Assembly: GCA_005656395.1 (NCBI GenBank)
Contig: SRSI01000009.1
Location: forward strand, 1,984,001 to 2,048,000
Source: Strongyloides papillosus
Lineage: Eukaryota > Nematoda > Chromadorea > Rhabditida > Strongyloididae
Length of the DNA: 64,000 bases
Reading direction: 5' to 3'
Each line of letters opens with the position of its first letter. Position 1 is the stretch's first letter. Below are positions 23,708-36,598 of this stretch, in pieces. The position numbers and the translations under genes are program-made. The notes under the pieces are model-generated. The model was not told the origin of the DNA. It did not search any database and was given only the letters and a program-made list of their open reading frames with translations.

Positions 23708-25389
23708 ATATTAAAATCTTTATACAGATTATACATGGACGATAAAAGGAGTATTTATATTTAATCATTGATATCTATACATAATAAATAGGCTAGGGTA
23801 TAAGATATTTTTCATAACGCTAAACATATGGTTAAATGTAATAGAAAATATATGAAGCTAGTTATAAGAAAGTTAAAGTAATTAAAGAATTGTAAGTAGA
23901 TTGATAGTACAAAAACAATCTATAAATTATAAAAAACAAGTTAGAAGTTTACATTATATTACGATCAACATTTCTAGTGCAAAAATTTTAGATTAAAAAA
24001 TAAACAATAACATTTTTATCCATAGTTATTTGGATTTATAATTACTATATAAAATTGAATAAAGTTATGCAGTCATTATAATTTAAGAAAATAAAATATT
24101 AAGTAATTAAAATAAATATACAAAACACTTTTAAAAAAATAAATTTCATCATATATGTCGTTGTAGATAGTCATAAAAATAATACTTATAGTTATAAAGA
24201 GTATTGAAATAACAGTCATGGTGGTAAAGAATATGTGTAAGAATCTAACATTTCTGCAAATCTGCCAATAAAAAATTAATATTTCATTAAATTATCAAAG
24301 ATATAGAAGATATTTGGAAAAAAAAACCAATGCAATCTTTTGTTACGTTATATGTTATATAAATATCTATGTATTGGTATGAGGGTAATCTTAGGACAAA
24401 GCCACTTTCTTATCGTTTATTAATCTTATCATCTTTAAAATATTCCCTTTAATTTTAAATAAAATAAATAGGCAAAATTCGTGGAACAACTATATTGCGT
24501 GAAGAGAAATTCGATTGTAAGATAAAAAAAATTAATGGAAACAGGGAATAATGATATAAAAGATCATTAATAATATAAATAGTTTCTTTATCGCTTTTAC
24601 TTATTTGATAACACGTAAAAATAAAGTAAAATTGATAATTGAGCAGTTATCAAAGAGAATATAAAAATGGCAATCTCCAAGTATGTAACAATAATTTGGA
24701 AAAGTTTAAAGTGCAATATTAGGATAAAAAAAGGTTAATAATAAGGTGCACATTATAGTCATTCATTCAATATATTATAATATATTACCGAGAATAAAAA
24801 GATGAAATAACGTAAAAAATATGTTAATGAAAAGTATAGATAAGTTAAACTCTTTAATAAATTAAAAATTATAATGCACTACTTTGATATTTGCAAGAAG
24901 AAAGGTTAATCAAAATTTAAAAGATTTTTAATTAACAAGTTGTCTTTCTTTATACTCTTTTTATAGTTCATTTGTTTGTAAGATCAATTTTAGTTGCAAT
25001 TTAATTTTTATCTATAATAAAATGAATAAAAAGTGTGTGTAAAATAAAGACTAATATACATTAATTACTTATAAAGATTGCAGGTTTGAAACATTAGGTA
25101 ATTAGTAAAATTTAAAGTAAAAAAAATGAATAGAAAAAAAAATATTTATTTTTAATTTTTTAGAAAAATGAAATAATATTAAATAAAGAAATTTTATGTA
25201 ATTAAAAAATTTTTTTATAGTGAGAAAAATTATTCCAAAAGACATTAACTTTTATTAGTAATAAATGTTTATGTATTTATTATTACTACAATCATTTATA
25301 TTTTAATGATTTTGAAAAGTAGAAAAAACATTCTTTTTGTTATTTTATTTAATATTATTATATACAATAAATATTTAGTATACCACGTT

Positions 25390-26753
25390 TTATACTTTTT
25401 TTTCTATATTAAAAGGTGAATTGGTTTTTGGAAGAGAATATAAACGCTCTTGTGCTGACATTTTTCTTATCATACAACAGGAAATGTTAGACGAATTGTT
25501 AATAATTGTTAAATCCGGATTTTTATTTGGAGGGGATAATTCAAAGTTATAATTATTTAAAGAATGTAAATTATTTAATGAATAATCTACATTTGATTTT
25601 CTCTTTTGCGAATCTTTATTGGATGTACTTTTAATTACAAAAGGTGTTGTTGAATTTGAAATACCATAATATTTGTGAGTTATATTATCGCGCACCTCGA
25701 ATGATGATTCCAGATATTTTTCTGCCCTCCTTAAAAATTTACGATAAAATAATCTTTTGCAATATCTTCTAAATCTTTGTCCATAAAATAAAAAAACCCA
25801 AAAATTTGTTGAACAATTTAGTACAATTAAAAAATTCGAAATATCCACAATAATTGTTGCAAAATGACTTTTTTGAAATACTTCAGCACCAACAATTTTT
25901 TCAATAATATCACATGTTGTTGGTAATATTGTTGATATCAAAAATTTAATAATTACTAAAACAAGCATTATATTTGCTTTATGCTCTTTAGATACTGGCT
26001 TTGATTTTTTAAAACTTTTATTTACCTCTGCCATATCAGGACATAACTTTTTTCTCCTTAAGATAGCTTGTCTGATTGCTAATGATATTTTCATTGTTAG
26101 AACAAATAATATAAAACATGGTATTAGAGAAACTAAAAGCAATTGACTTATGATTTTATAAAATATATGATATAATGAATTATGAGCAAATGGCGTTCTG
26201 TCAACAAAATACTTGCACGTTGTTATACCATTTTGTGTGGTACAAATTTTGTTTGTTACAATTTCAAAAAAACGTGGAATGTTATATAGAAATGCTAATA
26301 TGGACACCAAAACCATTATTCTTTTAACTCTTGGCCTCTTACCAATATATCTATGCTTTAAGGGTTTACATAATGCTAAATATCTATCAATTGTTAATGC
26401 TAGAACAACCCATACTGAAGCAACCATCGTTATGTTGGCTCCGGCAAATACATAAGGATACACTAGTTGATATGATTCTAATGAGCCAAAATAAACTCTA
26501 TACATATTAGGAAAACTATATAATAAAAATCCATTTAATAAAACAGCTGTTTGCCATAATGTTAATGTCATCTATTATATATAAAAAAAATTAATTTCCA
26601 AAAAAACAAACTTACTAAATAATAATGAATGACTGGTGCTGTATGTTCTTTAGCATGTTGCCTAAATACATAAATACATATCATATTTAAAATTACACCC
26701 ATAAAAAAGCACAATGAGGTAAGGATCCCATTAATTATAAATGAGAAGTCCAT
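25390..26753 (-). CDS. FMRFamide-receptor-like neuropeptide GPCR
   Basis: Two exons, 26616-26753 and 25390-26571, joined in phase 0 across a 44-nt GT-AG intron, giving 439 aa. Seven membrane segments are visible. The third helix ends LALTIDRYLALCKPLKHRYI (an intact DRY motif). The seventh helix has NCSTNFWVFLFYGQRFRR, the variant of NPxxY common in FMRFamide/DMSR-type receptors. The second extracellular loop carries Cys residues. Family knowledge: these Gq- or Gi-coupled receptors in neurons and muscle respond to RFamide-like peptides. The long, charged Ser/Asn-rich C-tail is cytoplasmic. The N-terminus before TM1 is only a few residues, so an unread upstream exon is possible. The exact peptide ligand cannot be assigned. 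Confidence 0.85.
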
Positions 26754-28564
26754 ATTTTTTTTATGAATAATGTTATTACCATTTATATAGTCAAATAATA
26801 TATCTTTGTTTTACACTCTTTTATGGTGAATAATCTAAAAATAATAATAAAATATAATGTACTATAGGATTAAAGAAATTTTTGAACATTAAGTATTAAC
26901 AACAAATTAACATATAATTATATTTATATTAAAATAAAACTTAACATACTTCCAAAAAATGAATCTCTTTTAGAATTTTACTCCTATATATTAAAAATAA
27001 CTTTTCAAATCATGTGGAAGCAAATAACGTTTTAAAAAATATTCTTTTTTTATATTTATTGTTAAGTATTAAATATTCATAAATTTATTATTTATAAATA
27101 GAAAACAATATTTAAAGTTTATTAGGTATAATAATCAAAAAGTTATTTTTTGGTTGGATACAAATTAAATAAAATTATTGCTTTTTCATAACAATAATAG
27201 ATATTTTAATTGAATAAAGTCCATGTTTTCAACTTTAAATAATATGATAAAATTATATGATAAATTGTAAGGATTATATGTTTAAAAGTAATAATGCACT
27301 TAAAATATACTAATATTATGATATATAGTTTATCTTGTTAATTCTTAATTCCTTTTTTTATAAAAATATTAATAAATAATTACTTAATTACGTGATAAAA
27401 AAGTACTTTAAAATATGGAAAAAATTTGAAAAGAAATCTATAATCTTGATTTCGAGATGTTACTAGATAAACTAACTCAATAAAGGTTGACATTATAATT
27501 AAAAAATATAAATTCAATGATGTTTTAAATTATAGAAAACATTGAAAATGTAAATATTTATAAAGGTATGTAATATAATTTTCTATTAAATAACAGATAA
27601 TTTTACAATGTTTTTAGTTCTTTCTCCACAGCGTTACAAAAATAAAAACGATAGTATATAATTAATTTATCTTTATGGAGAATAATTATAAATTCTGAGT
27701 ATGATGGTATTACGTTAAATTATCTGTGATTCAAAATAAAATTTCTCATTTAAAATGCTATGAAAATATGGATTATTTTAAAAGACTTTTTTAATTATTA
27801 TTAATAAAATTTATCTAAATATAACTTCATATTTTATGCAGGTTGGTTCTATGAGAATAAAAATACTAAAATTTATATATTAATTTTTTTATCAATTAAA
27901 AATTTACTATAACTTTAAAAGTTAGGCAAAATATTTATAGTACATTCAATTTTTTTCTTTAATTAAAAAAATATTAATGTTACAAGGAAATAAAATAAAA
28001 GATCAATTTTATTTCTTAACATAACTGAATTGAAGAAATAATTATATAACATTTTTTAAACACAACGAATCTTAACTTTCTAATGAATTTTTCTCATAAT
28101 AAAGGCTTCACCAAAAATAAGAGTAAAATTTTATCACTAAATGGTAACTTTAAATATTTTAATGATAAATAATATAAATTTATAATTGTTTTAATAGTAA
28201 AAGAGTTGCTATTAAAGTAAAAAATATAATTAAATATTTAGATTTTTCAGTACAGCTAATTTTAGCATTTCTTAAATTGCATATCAAATGTTTAATTTAT
28301 TAATATACAAAATATTATAAATAATTTGCAAAATTTCTTTAACCAACTAAATATTTCGTATAAAAGAAATGAAAAACAATGTCAATACTGAAAAAAATAA
28401 TTGTGATATTAAGATTTTTTTTCAATAGACAATTTAATCTTAATTGAAAAAGTATTTTATGAGACAAAACACTCCCATATAATTAATGGCAATAGAAGTA
28501 ATGGCTTTTTTTAGTGTATGCCACTTAATTTAGCTTTATTGATAAAAAAGAGAGAAAAAACTAA
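26754..28564. other. AT-rich spacer between the GPCR and the tRNA
   Basis: No coding or RNA feature seen; composition is almost entirely A/T with short random frames. Confidence 0.6.
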
Positions 28565-28636
28565 TGGAGACTGCGAGGATTGAACTCGCGACTTCTCGCA
28601 TGCAAAGCGAGCACTCTACCACTGAGTTAAGTCCCC
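28565..28636 (-). tRNA. tRNA-Ala (anticodon UGC)
   Basis: The 72-nt minus-strand sequence folds as a cloverleaf. The acceptor stem GGGGACT pairs with AGTCTCC with a G3-U70 wobble, the identity mark of alanine tRNAs. The D-arm contains box A. The anticodon stem CTCGC/GCGAG closes a loop with TGC. The T-arm holds GTTCAATCC (box B). A run of six T follows downstream on the same strand (28555-28560 complement), a fitting Pol III terminator. No intron. Confidence 0.96.
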
Positions 28637-31600
28637 AGCGGGATACGGTAATTCTACGTTGCGGAATTGACAAGTATTTTTTCATGTCATTGAAAAAACT
28701 TTAATACTAAAATTTTATTAAATTGACACAAAAATTTTTTTCTTATAATTTGATGAAATTAATAAAAACATCCTTTACTATAATAAAAAGAAACTAATGT
28801 TGATTTATTAAATAGATAAATTTAACAACAAAAAATAAATTTTTTTAAATAAAAACAATAATAAAATATTATAAAAATTATTTATAAGTAAACATTATTC
28901 ACAAATATAATACAGATAGGAAATTATAATTCAAAATATGTAGAATTACCATTTTTTATGGAAAATTTATTCATAGTCAATAATATTCTTTTTAAGTAAA
29001 GATTAATGTCTTACTAAAAAAAGCATTGAGCAAAAAATTTGATAATTACATCAATCTAGCTTTAAAAGTATAAAAAAATATCATTTTCTAAGGTTCCGTC
29101 ACTTTTTTTTATATTTATAGAAGCAATTGTTTTCGGAATATTAAAATAAAAGTTGTTTATAAATAAATTTTTTAAGAAAAAAATTTTTACTGACTATTAC
29201 ATGCATTTTTTTAACAGAAAAATTCTAAAAACAATAAAGTGTAACAATTATTTTAGTAAAAAAATAAATATGACAAATTTGTTTATAAATTACTTTTATT
29301 TTTCAAAGTATACTGTTTTAAAATTAAATAAAATACGAAATTTAAAATTTATTAAAAAAGTAAATTTTTTATATTAATTTAATTGGTGAAAAAGTTAAGC
29401 CATTCCCATCGTATTAGAGATTAAAAAAGACAGTTTTGAGTTTGCAGCTAATATTATAAGTTATTAAACACTAAATTTAAAATGTCCCGTGCTTTTTTGT
29501 TATCCAATCTAAAGACAATTAATTTTTATTATTACAATTAATAAAGTTGCATAAAACTTTTAAAAGACATGCTATTTACTATATTCCAAGAATAACTTCC
29601 ATATAACAAATTACTCAAAAAATTAAAAATTAAATATGGTATATAATTGGAATTGAAAATTTATCTTCTATAAGAAAGAAAGCTTATCTCAGTAATGCAG
29701 AATGTAAGGGCTCGATTTTAAGGATTAGGAAATATAAATAATTGAAATATGGATTATATCAAAATTTTACCATACAAATGTTTAATTGTATTTTGATGGT
29801 ATACATTTATAGGAACAAATAATATCTAAAATTTAGAAAACTTTGATATCCCTAAGAAAGCATTGTCTTCATCAAAGTGTAAAGTTATGACTGACGTGCT
29901 ATTATCATCATCGGGTATCGAACATTAAACTTCTTATTTAAGGCGTTTCGATTAATTAACAGCGACAATAAGATACTATAAAAATTAATGATTTTTTGAA
30001 TACCAAAAAAATAATTTTTGAACTAAAAACTATTTAAACTACATCCATAATCATTAATAATAACAATTACAAATGTTCTTCAAACAACTACTTAATTTAT
30101 TATGAATCTATTAGATGTTCACAATTATAGTTTTTAAGAAACTTATTTATATTTAAATAGTTATACACTTTTATTTACTTTTGCCATCATCTAATATATT
30201 TACAGTGAATTCTTTAGAATGATATTATTTAAAGTATTTTTATTTCCACCTTTATTTCTACTTTTAATCGCTAAAAAAAATCAAAAAAGTTCATACCATC
30301 CTACTTTATGTAATACCACTTAATATAAGTTTATACTTTAATTTTGTTGTCAACATCTTTTTAAGCAATATAATTAATATTTGCAGAGAAGAATTTTAAA
30401 ATGTAGATCGAATAATTATAATTATATTATAAATATCCTTCTAATGAAAGCAATTAGCATTTCAAATAGAATAAAAAATCGATGATAATTACATTAAATA
30501 TATTAATTTGGAAGCAAATTATCTTTCTTAAATACATAATAAAAATAAGCACAAATAAAGGCAATTTGTTCAATTGCAGAATACATTGGTTTAAGAATTT
30601 TGAAGTAAGCGAAATTAATTAACAAATAATATAAATACTTAAGTACCTATATCGTTTTGTTATTATTAAAAGCATTTTTTATGAATAATACATAAAATTT
30701 ATCTATTTTTATCAAATAGAATAAAATATCTCCCTTAGCATAAAAAATTTGTTGTTACAAATAATACCAGAGATCGCATATCTAATTTTTCCTATTGAAA
30801 ATAACTTTTAAAATAAATTTCCTGATAATAATAATTAGTATGCATGTTTAACACTATGATAAAGATAAATAATGGTATTTTTGCTGCATGTTTAAGAAAC
30901 GGAAATTATTTATCTATATTTACCTGGAATAACGGAAAGATTTCGTTTTTGAAGCGCTGTTGTTCAAACGAAAAGTGAGTAGTAAGATTTGGATTACTAT
31001 TAAATTGTAAATTGTATAAATATAAACAAATTTTAAATACTTAAAATTACTGATATTAGACATGCTACTAATTTTGAAATGACGAATAAATGAATTCATT
31101 AAATGAGTTAGAAAAATTATGATTAAATTCATTACAATATAATTTATTTGATTTTTCAATTAAGATAAAAAATAAGTATAAATGTATTTGTATAGCAATT
31201 AGCTTTTTTTAAAAACATTTATGACGTTTAATTATATTGGAAATACTGTTAACATATTAAACTAACATTAAGTTATATTAAAATGCATTTTTTACGAGTT
31301 TTGAAAAAGTGATTATTATATAAAAAATTTCTAATTAAAATTTAGTTTTATTACAATAATATATTTCAACAAAATTTTCCAAAACATATTTTGGTAAACT
31401 TTTTAAAAATAACTCATTTAAAAATCCATACTTTTAACTTTTTGTATGTTCTTATCAAATTATACTCTAATATATCACGTATCAAATTTAATTTTTTATA
31501 TATATCATAAAATTTATATACCTTAATATTTATGTGATAAATTTAAGTATATTAATTTTTTCGAAAAAAAACATTGACAAATGTAGTATTACTTCAATTT

Positions 31601-31882
31601 AATCTTATCATTATATTCTTATCAAAGCGTAGTTGGGTATTTTAGAAATGACATTTATACAATAATCAATTTAGATACTAAATTTATGCATTGAAAATTT
31701 TTTACAAACTAAATTTGATAAATATATAATTTTTTATCTATCTGAAAAATTATATATGATCAAGAGAAGGATAAAAAAGTATTCCCTTTTGATGCTTTTT
31801 CTTTTAATAGAATAAATTTAACTAAGTTTATATTATTTCAGATTTTATATATTCATTATCATTATTATTACTAATTATTAAG
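28637..31882. other. AT-rich spacer upstream of the copper transporter pair
   Basis: No exon or RNA gene could be supported. Frames such as 29153-29377 and 30920-31159 are Lys/Asn/Ile/Phe-rich, as expected from random A/T sequence. Confidence 0.6.
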
Positions 31883-32457
31883 ATGAATAACAACAAAAAA
31901 ATGCATATGTGGACTTGGTTCCATTCTGAAATTAATGATACAGTACTTTTTAAAAATTGGCATATCACAACAGTAAATGGTATGATTATAATTTTTGATT
32001 CTAAAAATTCCTTTAAGATATGGTAATAGCATGCGTAATTTTTATTTGTGTAGGAATCTTACTAGAGGCATTGAAATGGGTAAGATGGCGTCTGGATTTA
32101 ATTTATGGAGAAAAATTAGAGAACTACAATTATAAAGCGTATGTTTTAATAATTAATTTTTCATTATTTTATTAGATTTATAAAATTATATTATTTTTTA
32201 TACTTATATTTCAAACGTAAACTTTTTTTAGTTTTTATTTACAAATAATTGATAAAGTAAACATCTTAAAGACGTTACTTCTAATATTACAAATGATTAT
32301 ATCATATATACTTATGCTTGTCTTCATGACATTTTCAATATGGTTATGTCTATCAACTACAATTGGAATTAGTGTTGGATATTTTGTATTCGGAAATAGA
32401 GTTTTTAATTCACCTGAAAATGAGATGTTTTTAAGAAAAAGAAAAAATAATTGTTAA
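31883..32457 (+). CDS. CTR-family copper transporter, copy 1
   Basis: Three short exons (31883-31979, 32018-32138 and 32232-32457) give a 147-aa protein. The extracellular N-terminus has a Met/His pair (KKMHMWTWFH). TM1 ends LLEALKWVRW, like the CTR family's LEGLK motif. TM2 contains the copper-selectivity MxxxM motif (MLVFM), and TM3 contains the helix-packing GxxxG (GISVG). The protein ends with a Cys (KNNC). Family knowledge: CTR proteins form trimers that pass Cu(I) into the cytosol from outside or from vesicles. It lies 138 bp upstream of a second CTR gene on the same strand. All introns are GT-AG and in frame; the third acceptor follows a longer 93-nt intron. The small size suits a CTR2- or vacuolar-like transporter. 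Confidence 0.9.
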
Positions 32458-32594
32458 AAATAATGTCAAGTAGATTTTGAAAATAACACTATAATAAAAT
32501 AATTAATTATATTTTAATTTATAAAAATGGTATCATCCTATATATATAATGCTTAAATTGTTAATTATAATGTAATATTATAGTGAGAAATAAT

Positions 32595-33152
32595 ATGAAC
32601 AAAGAAAAGCATCCAATGATGGAAATGTATTTCCATTTTCGTATTAATGAAGTAATACTTTTTGAGAATTGGATACCACAAAATGTATCGGTATATGTAT
32701 TATCTTGTATTACTGTATTTGCAATGGCATTTGCTTTTGAAATTTTAAGATTATATAGGATATCTTTGATGAAAAAGGAATTGTCTTCTAAGAAATGTTG
32801 TAGGGCAGGTATTTGTAATTCTGTTAATGAAATTTCTCAAATTCCAAATGAAGAACCTCCAGAATGTGATTGCAATGTAGCGGATAGATCTGCTATTACA
32901 CATAATAATGAAATCCATGAACATTCAACTTTTCCAATTAATACTAAAGTTCTATCATCTAAATATCATTATTCCTTAACATTTTTATACTTTATACAAA
33001 TGTTTTGGGCTTATAGTTTAATGCTTATTTGTATGACATATAATGTACCACTTGTATTGTCTGTTATATTAGGACATGCAACTGCATATTTTATTTTATC
33101 ACCTTTCACAAATATGGAAATGGAAGAAAAAGTTGGGGATTGTTGTAGTTAA
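32595..33152 (+). CDS. CTR-family copper transporter, copy 2
   Basis: Intronless frame of 185 aa from the first ATG (the upstream GTG is not a credible eukaryotic start). The N-terminus is Met/His-rich (HPMMEMYFHF). TM1 runs to FAFEILRLYR. A long cytoplasmic loop rich in Cys, Glu and His follows (about residues 60-125). TM2 has FIQMFWAYSLMLICMTYN with MxxxM, and TM3 has GHATAYFIL, where the usual GxxxG is GxxxA. The end is VGDCCS, a Cys pair resembling the CTR C-terminal metal-transfer motif. It is the tandem neighbour of the gene at 31883-32457 but very diverged and without introns, so the duplication is old or one copy arose by a processed route. Co-transcription is possible given the 138-bp gap but not shown. 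Confidence 0.9.
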   Translation: MNKEKHPMMEMYFHFRINEVILFENWIPQNVSVYVLSCITVFAMAFAFEILRLYRISLMKKELSSKKCCRAGICNSVNEISQIPNEEPPECDCNVADRSAITHNNEIHEHSTFPINTKVLSSKYHYSLTFLYFIQMFWAYSLMLICMTYNVPLVLSVILGHATAYFILSPFTNMEMEEKVGDCCS

Positions 33153-33830
33153 AAATCTTTCTTTTTATTTTTAAGAATTTTTTTTATTCAAATATTTTTT
33201 TTACTTATAATATTAATATAAACGTTTTTTTAATAGTTTAAATAATTTTTAATATTCAATTTTTTTTATTATGAAAATCTAAAAATACGGATCATTAGTA
33301 TAGGTCAAATAATTTTTCCAGATTACTTATCTATTAACATCCAATCTTCCATTAAACGTCAAAAGTGAAAAAAAGTATTTAATTGGTTATATATTCTTTA
33401 TCTAGATTAACAATTTAATTGAGAATTATTTTATTTACAATAAAAATGGTAATTAAAAACTACGCTTTGAAAGGTATAAATCGCTTTGCATTTGTCAATA
33501 AAATTATTTTCTAAATATTATCCGACCTACATTATTGTAAAGGATGATTTCTTCAAGAAATATAAATCTCTTTTATATATACTTTGTGTTAAATTCATAT
33601 GACAAATAGAACATAAATTTTAGAGATGACAAAATTTCTGAATTAAGATTATGTTTTAAGGGTTTGTAAGAATATCTAAAGATCAAACTTTTATATATTT
33701 TAAGATATTTTAAATTGATAATATCTAGAAGTAATTACAATTAATTTAGTATACTGTGAAAGAATATAGAGAAGTAACTATTTTGAAATTAAATACAATT
33801 TAATTAACTATTTGTATATATAAAGTAATT
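33153..33830. other. AT-rich spacer, 5' flank of the secreted protein gene
   Basis: No feature recognised beyond the 3' end of the CTR gene. A TATATATAAAG sequence just upstream of the ATG at 33831 could be a TATA-like element. Confidence 0.5.
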
Positions 33831-35896
33831 ATGTACTATTATACTATTGTATTTATTTTATCATTCTATAGTTTTTTCTGTGTTTTTGGACAAAATATTA
33901 ATGACCCTGATTATTATCCACCACAAATTAATCCCAACACTGATCCTATAAGAAGGTACTTAAGACTATGGAGTGGAATTTTAAGGAATGTTGCTGGTGA
34001 TTCTGAATCAAATTATAATTATCAACAAAATAATATTAGAGATTTCCAACAAAATAGTTATCAACAACCATCATACAATGAATATAATCAAAGACCTTTT
34101 GAAAACTTATTAAAATCGTGGAAAAATAGAATTGAAGAAATATCTTTAACACCAAAACCTTTTAATGATGGAATTCCATTAAATCAATTAAGGTCTAATA
34201 CAAATCATGAGAGTAATGATGATCAACAAAATTACCTTCCATCTATGCCTAATATTAAGAGTAGTAATGATAAAGAAATTATCAGCGAAATGTTACTTCA
34301 TAAATTATTACCCAGAAATAAGGGAGATATGTATGCATTTACCTCAACTACTTTAAAACCTCCAACTACCACAACAGATAATGAAATACCACCAAGTACA
34401 GTAAAAAGTAAAAGTCATAAAAAAACAAGCAAAAAAAATTCAAGTAAATCAACATCTGATTCACCATTATCATTAGATGATTCAAATATTGGAAAGAACT
34501 ACAAAGCAAAAGTTAAAATTGGACCTTCTGAGGAATTAAAAACAACAACAATTACTCCTGTAACTGATAAAACAACAACAGAAACTGATGTAGAAGGTAG
34601 TGGAGAAGAATTGACAAATATCGAAAAAGAAACAATTACAAATAATATAATGGACAGTGAGGAAGAAGAAGAAGAAGAGGAAGATGGTGAAGAAGTAGAA
34701 GAAGTTGTAGGAAATGAAGAAAATCAAAAAAAAGTTGGTGATCTAGATACTACTACTAATTTACCAAAAGTAACTGAAGAACTTTTAAATAATAGTACAG
34801 TTTCTAAAAAAAATAACACAACAGAAGTGGATGAAAAAATAATTGATGAAAAAGATGATAAAGAGAATACTGAAGATGAGGAATATAGTGAAGAACAAAA
34901 TGAAGTTCCTGTAGCAAAATCTGAAAATATCAAAAGTGTAAAAAATGATACTTTAGAACATGATAATGAAGAAGAGTATAATGAAGTTGAATACTCTTCA
35001 GAGGAAGAAGTTTCAACAACAACACAACCAACAACAACCACGACATTGTTAACAACTACCACAACAAAGAAAAATAAAAATCCTAATAATTTAAAAAATA
35101 ATAAACAAGTTAAAAAAGAAAAAACTTCTGGTTTCATGAAAAATAATAAGAAAAACCACATTAATGGTAAAAAGAAAGCTAAAGAAGAAGCAAATGAACC
35201 ATATACAATACCTGAAGCAGAAGAAGAAGAAGATTTCCTACTTCCAAAGCATTCATATGCAGCTCAAATTGACTCTATTCCTGAATCAGAAACAACATCA
35301 ACAACTAAGGCTACTCCTTCACAAGCTCAGTCAGTATACAACTTCTACGTAAGTCAATCTTAGCTTTTTAATTATTTTTGTTATATTTTGTTGATTATTT
35401 AATTACTTTTAATAAATTTTGTTAAATAAATAAGTTGTTAATGTTTTAGACCAACGCTAATGCTAACTCAACACCTAATAATTCCAATACAGTTGTTCCT
35501 GTTAATACCATGGTTGATGGAATATTACCATTGTTAATTCCCCTCCTTGCATCAAGAACACCTTATTTACAAAATATGCTTGATAATTTAGCATATGGTG
35601 CCAAAACAGCTAGTGATATCACTCCAGTTAAAAATGAAAGCCTAATTCCAATGTTTAGCGATAAAAATAATAATCATAAAGAGGAGAAACATTTATTAAG
35701 CCCTATAGATAAAAAAGTTTCAGATGCAATAGATAGCATAAAATCAATTGATAAAAGAATAGCACTTGATTATCTTAAATCAGTTGTACCTCAACAAATC
35801 TCTAACACAAATAATGGGAAAATCAAAAATTACTATAAAACAAAAATTCCAGAAAAAACTTCGAATTATATACCATTGAGACCAACAAATTTATAG
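33831..35896 (+). CDS. Secreted low-complexity Thr/Lys/Glu-rich protein of unknown function
   Basis: Two exons, 33831-35348 and 35450-35896, joined in phase 0 (GTAAGT to TTTTAG), giving 654 aa. Residues 1-20 (MYYYTIVFILSFYSFFCVFG) are a signal peptide. Then come an Asn/Gln-rich region with YQQ/FQQ repeats, Thr-rich mucin-like blocks (KPPTTTTD; TTTQPTTTTTLLTTTTT), Lys-rich blocks (KSKSHKKTSKKNSSK) and several pure acidic runs (EEEEEEEDGEE). The C-terminal exon is less biased and has a hydrophobic stretch (ILPLLIPLLASRTPYLQNML). No Cys-rich or enzymatic domain is visible. The charged, O-glycosylatable composition would suit an extracellular matrix, surface-coat or cuticle-associated protein, but that is only a guess. 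I do not recognise the family. Confidence 0.75.
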
Positions 35897-36067
35897 GCCA
35901 GAAGCGTTATCAATTACATACAAAGAAAAATATCTAACAAAGGGTTTACATAGGCATAGAAGAAAAACAATTTATAATAATTTTTAGTATAATAAACGAG
36001 ATAATGAAATAAATGTAAATAAAAAAATTTTAATAACAAATACTTAACAACTTGAAAAGAATATTCT

Positions 36068-36598
36068 TTAATTACGGGTATTAGAAAACTTCTGTTTTTT
36101 AAAGTAATAATTTTGTTTTTGTCTATCTAAATGTAAATCATCTTCCTTTCTTTTTCGTAGTAGTAGGGAAGATTTGAAATTAAATGGAACTTTAGGCCTA
36201 ATAATGGTTTCAGTAACGGTCTCCTTATTTGTTTCAGAGTATCCATCACTTTCCGTTTCAGAATATGCACCTAGTAGATCATCATTCCCATCTTCTATAT
36301 CGTCTTCAAGAGTCTCTGGTTCATCATTTACTTTTTCATCCACTTTTTCGCCATCTTCTGATGATTCCTTACTAATCTTTTCCTCCTTTAATGCTTTCTT
36401 CGCTTTTGAAGACAATTTGGTCATTTTCAAATTAGATTTTTTTGTAAATCCCTGGAATGACATTTCTTCAGGAGCTTCATCATCTGATTCTTCCTGTTGC
36501 TTAACATCCCAAAAAAGTTCGTTCTTGGAAGGAAATTGTTTACTCTCCCTGTATTTATTTATTTTTTCAATAGTTGAAATACCGTCCTTCGATTTCAT
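36068..36598 (-). CDS. NOL7-like nucleolar protein candidate
   Basis: Single-exon 176-aa frame. The N-terminal half contains SDDEAPEEMSFQGF, close to the DDEAPEELTF motif of NOL7, an SSU-processome-associated nucleolar protein. Most of the rest is Lys/Glu/Ser-rich, with acidic runs and a basic C-terminus (LLLRKRKEDD; KKQKFSNTRN), as in nucleolar proteins. Assignment rests on that one motif plus composition, so it is tentative. The protein is shorter than human NOL7. It is convergent with the secreted-protein gene on its left (their stops are about 170 bp apart). Confidence 0.55.
   Translation of the reverse strand: MKSKDGISTIEKINKYRESKQFPSKNELFWDVKQQEESDDEAPEEMSFQGFTKKSNLKMTKLSSKAKKALKEEKISKESSEDGEKVDEKVNDEPETLEDDIEDGNDDLLGAYSETESDGYSETNKETVTETIIRPKVPFNFKSSLLLRKRKEDDLHLDRQKQNYYFKKQKFSNTRN

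Larger units (their letters stand above)
20027..25389. other. AT-rich region with no supportable gene
   Basis: The 20600-20880 patch has more C and could be the promoter or 5' UTR of the exon at 19358-20026. A GA-rich simple repeat lies near 21070-21096. A short island of mixed composition sits at about 23380-23470. Otherwise the region is near-pure A/T with only random short frames. Confidence 0.5.

Noticed and set aside
29153..29377. 74-codon Lys/Asn/Phe-rich ORF
   Set aside because: Composition explained by A/T bias; no conserved motif.
34724..35161. 145-codon minus-strand ORF rich in Ser/Val/Phe
   Set aside because: It is the antisense shadow of Glu/Thr/Lys-rich codons in the secreted protein gene on the plus strand.
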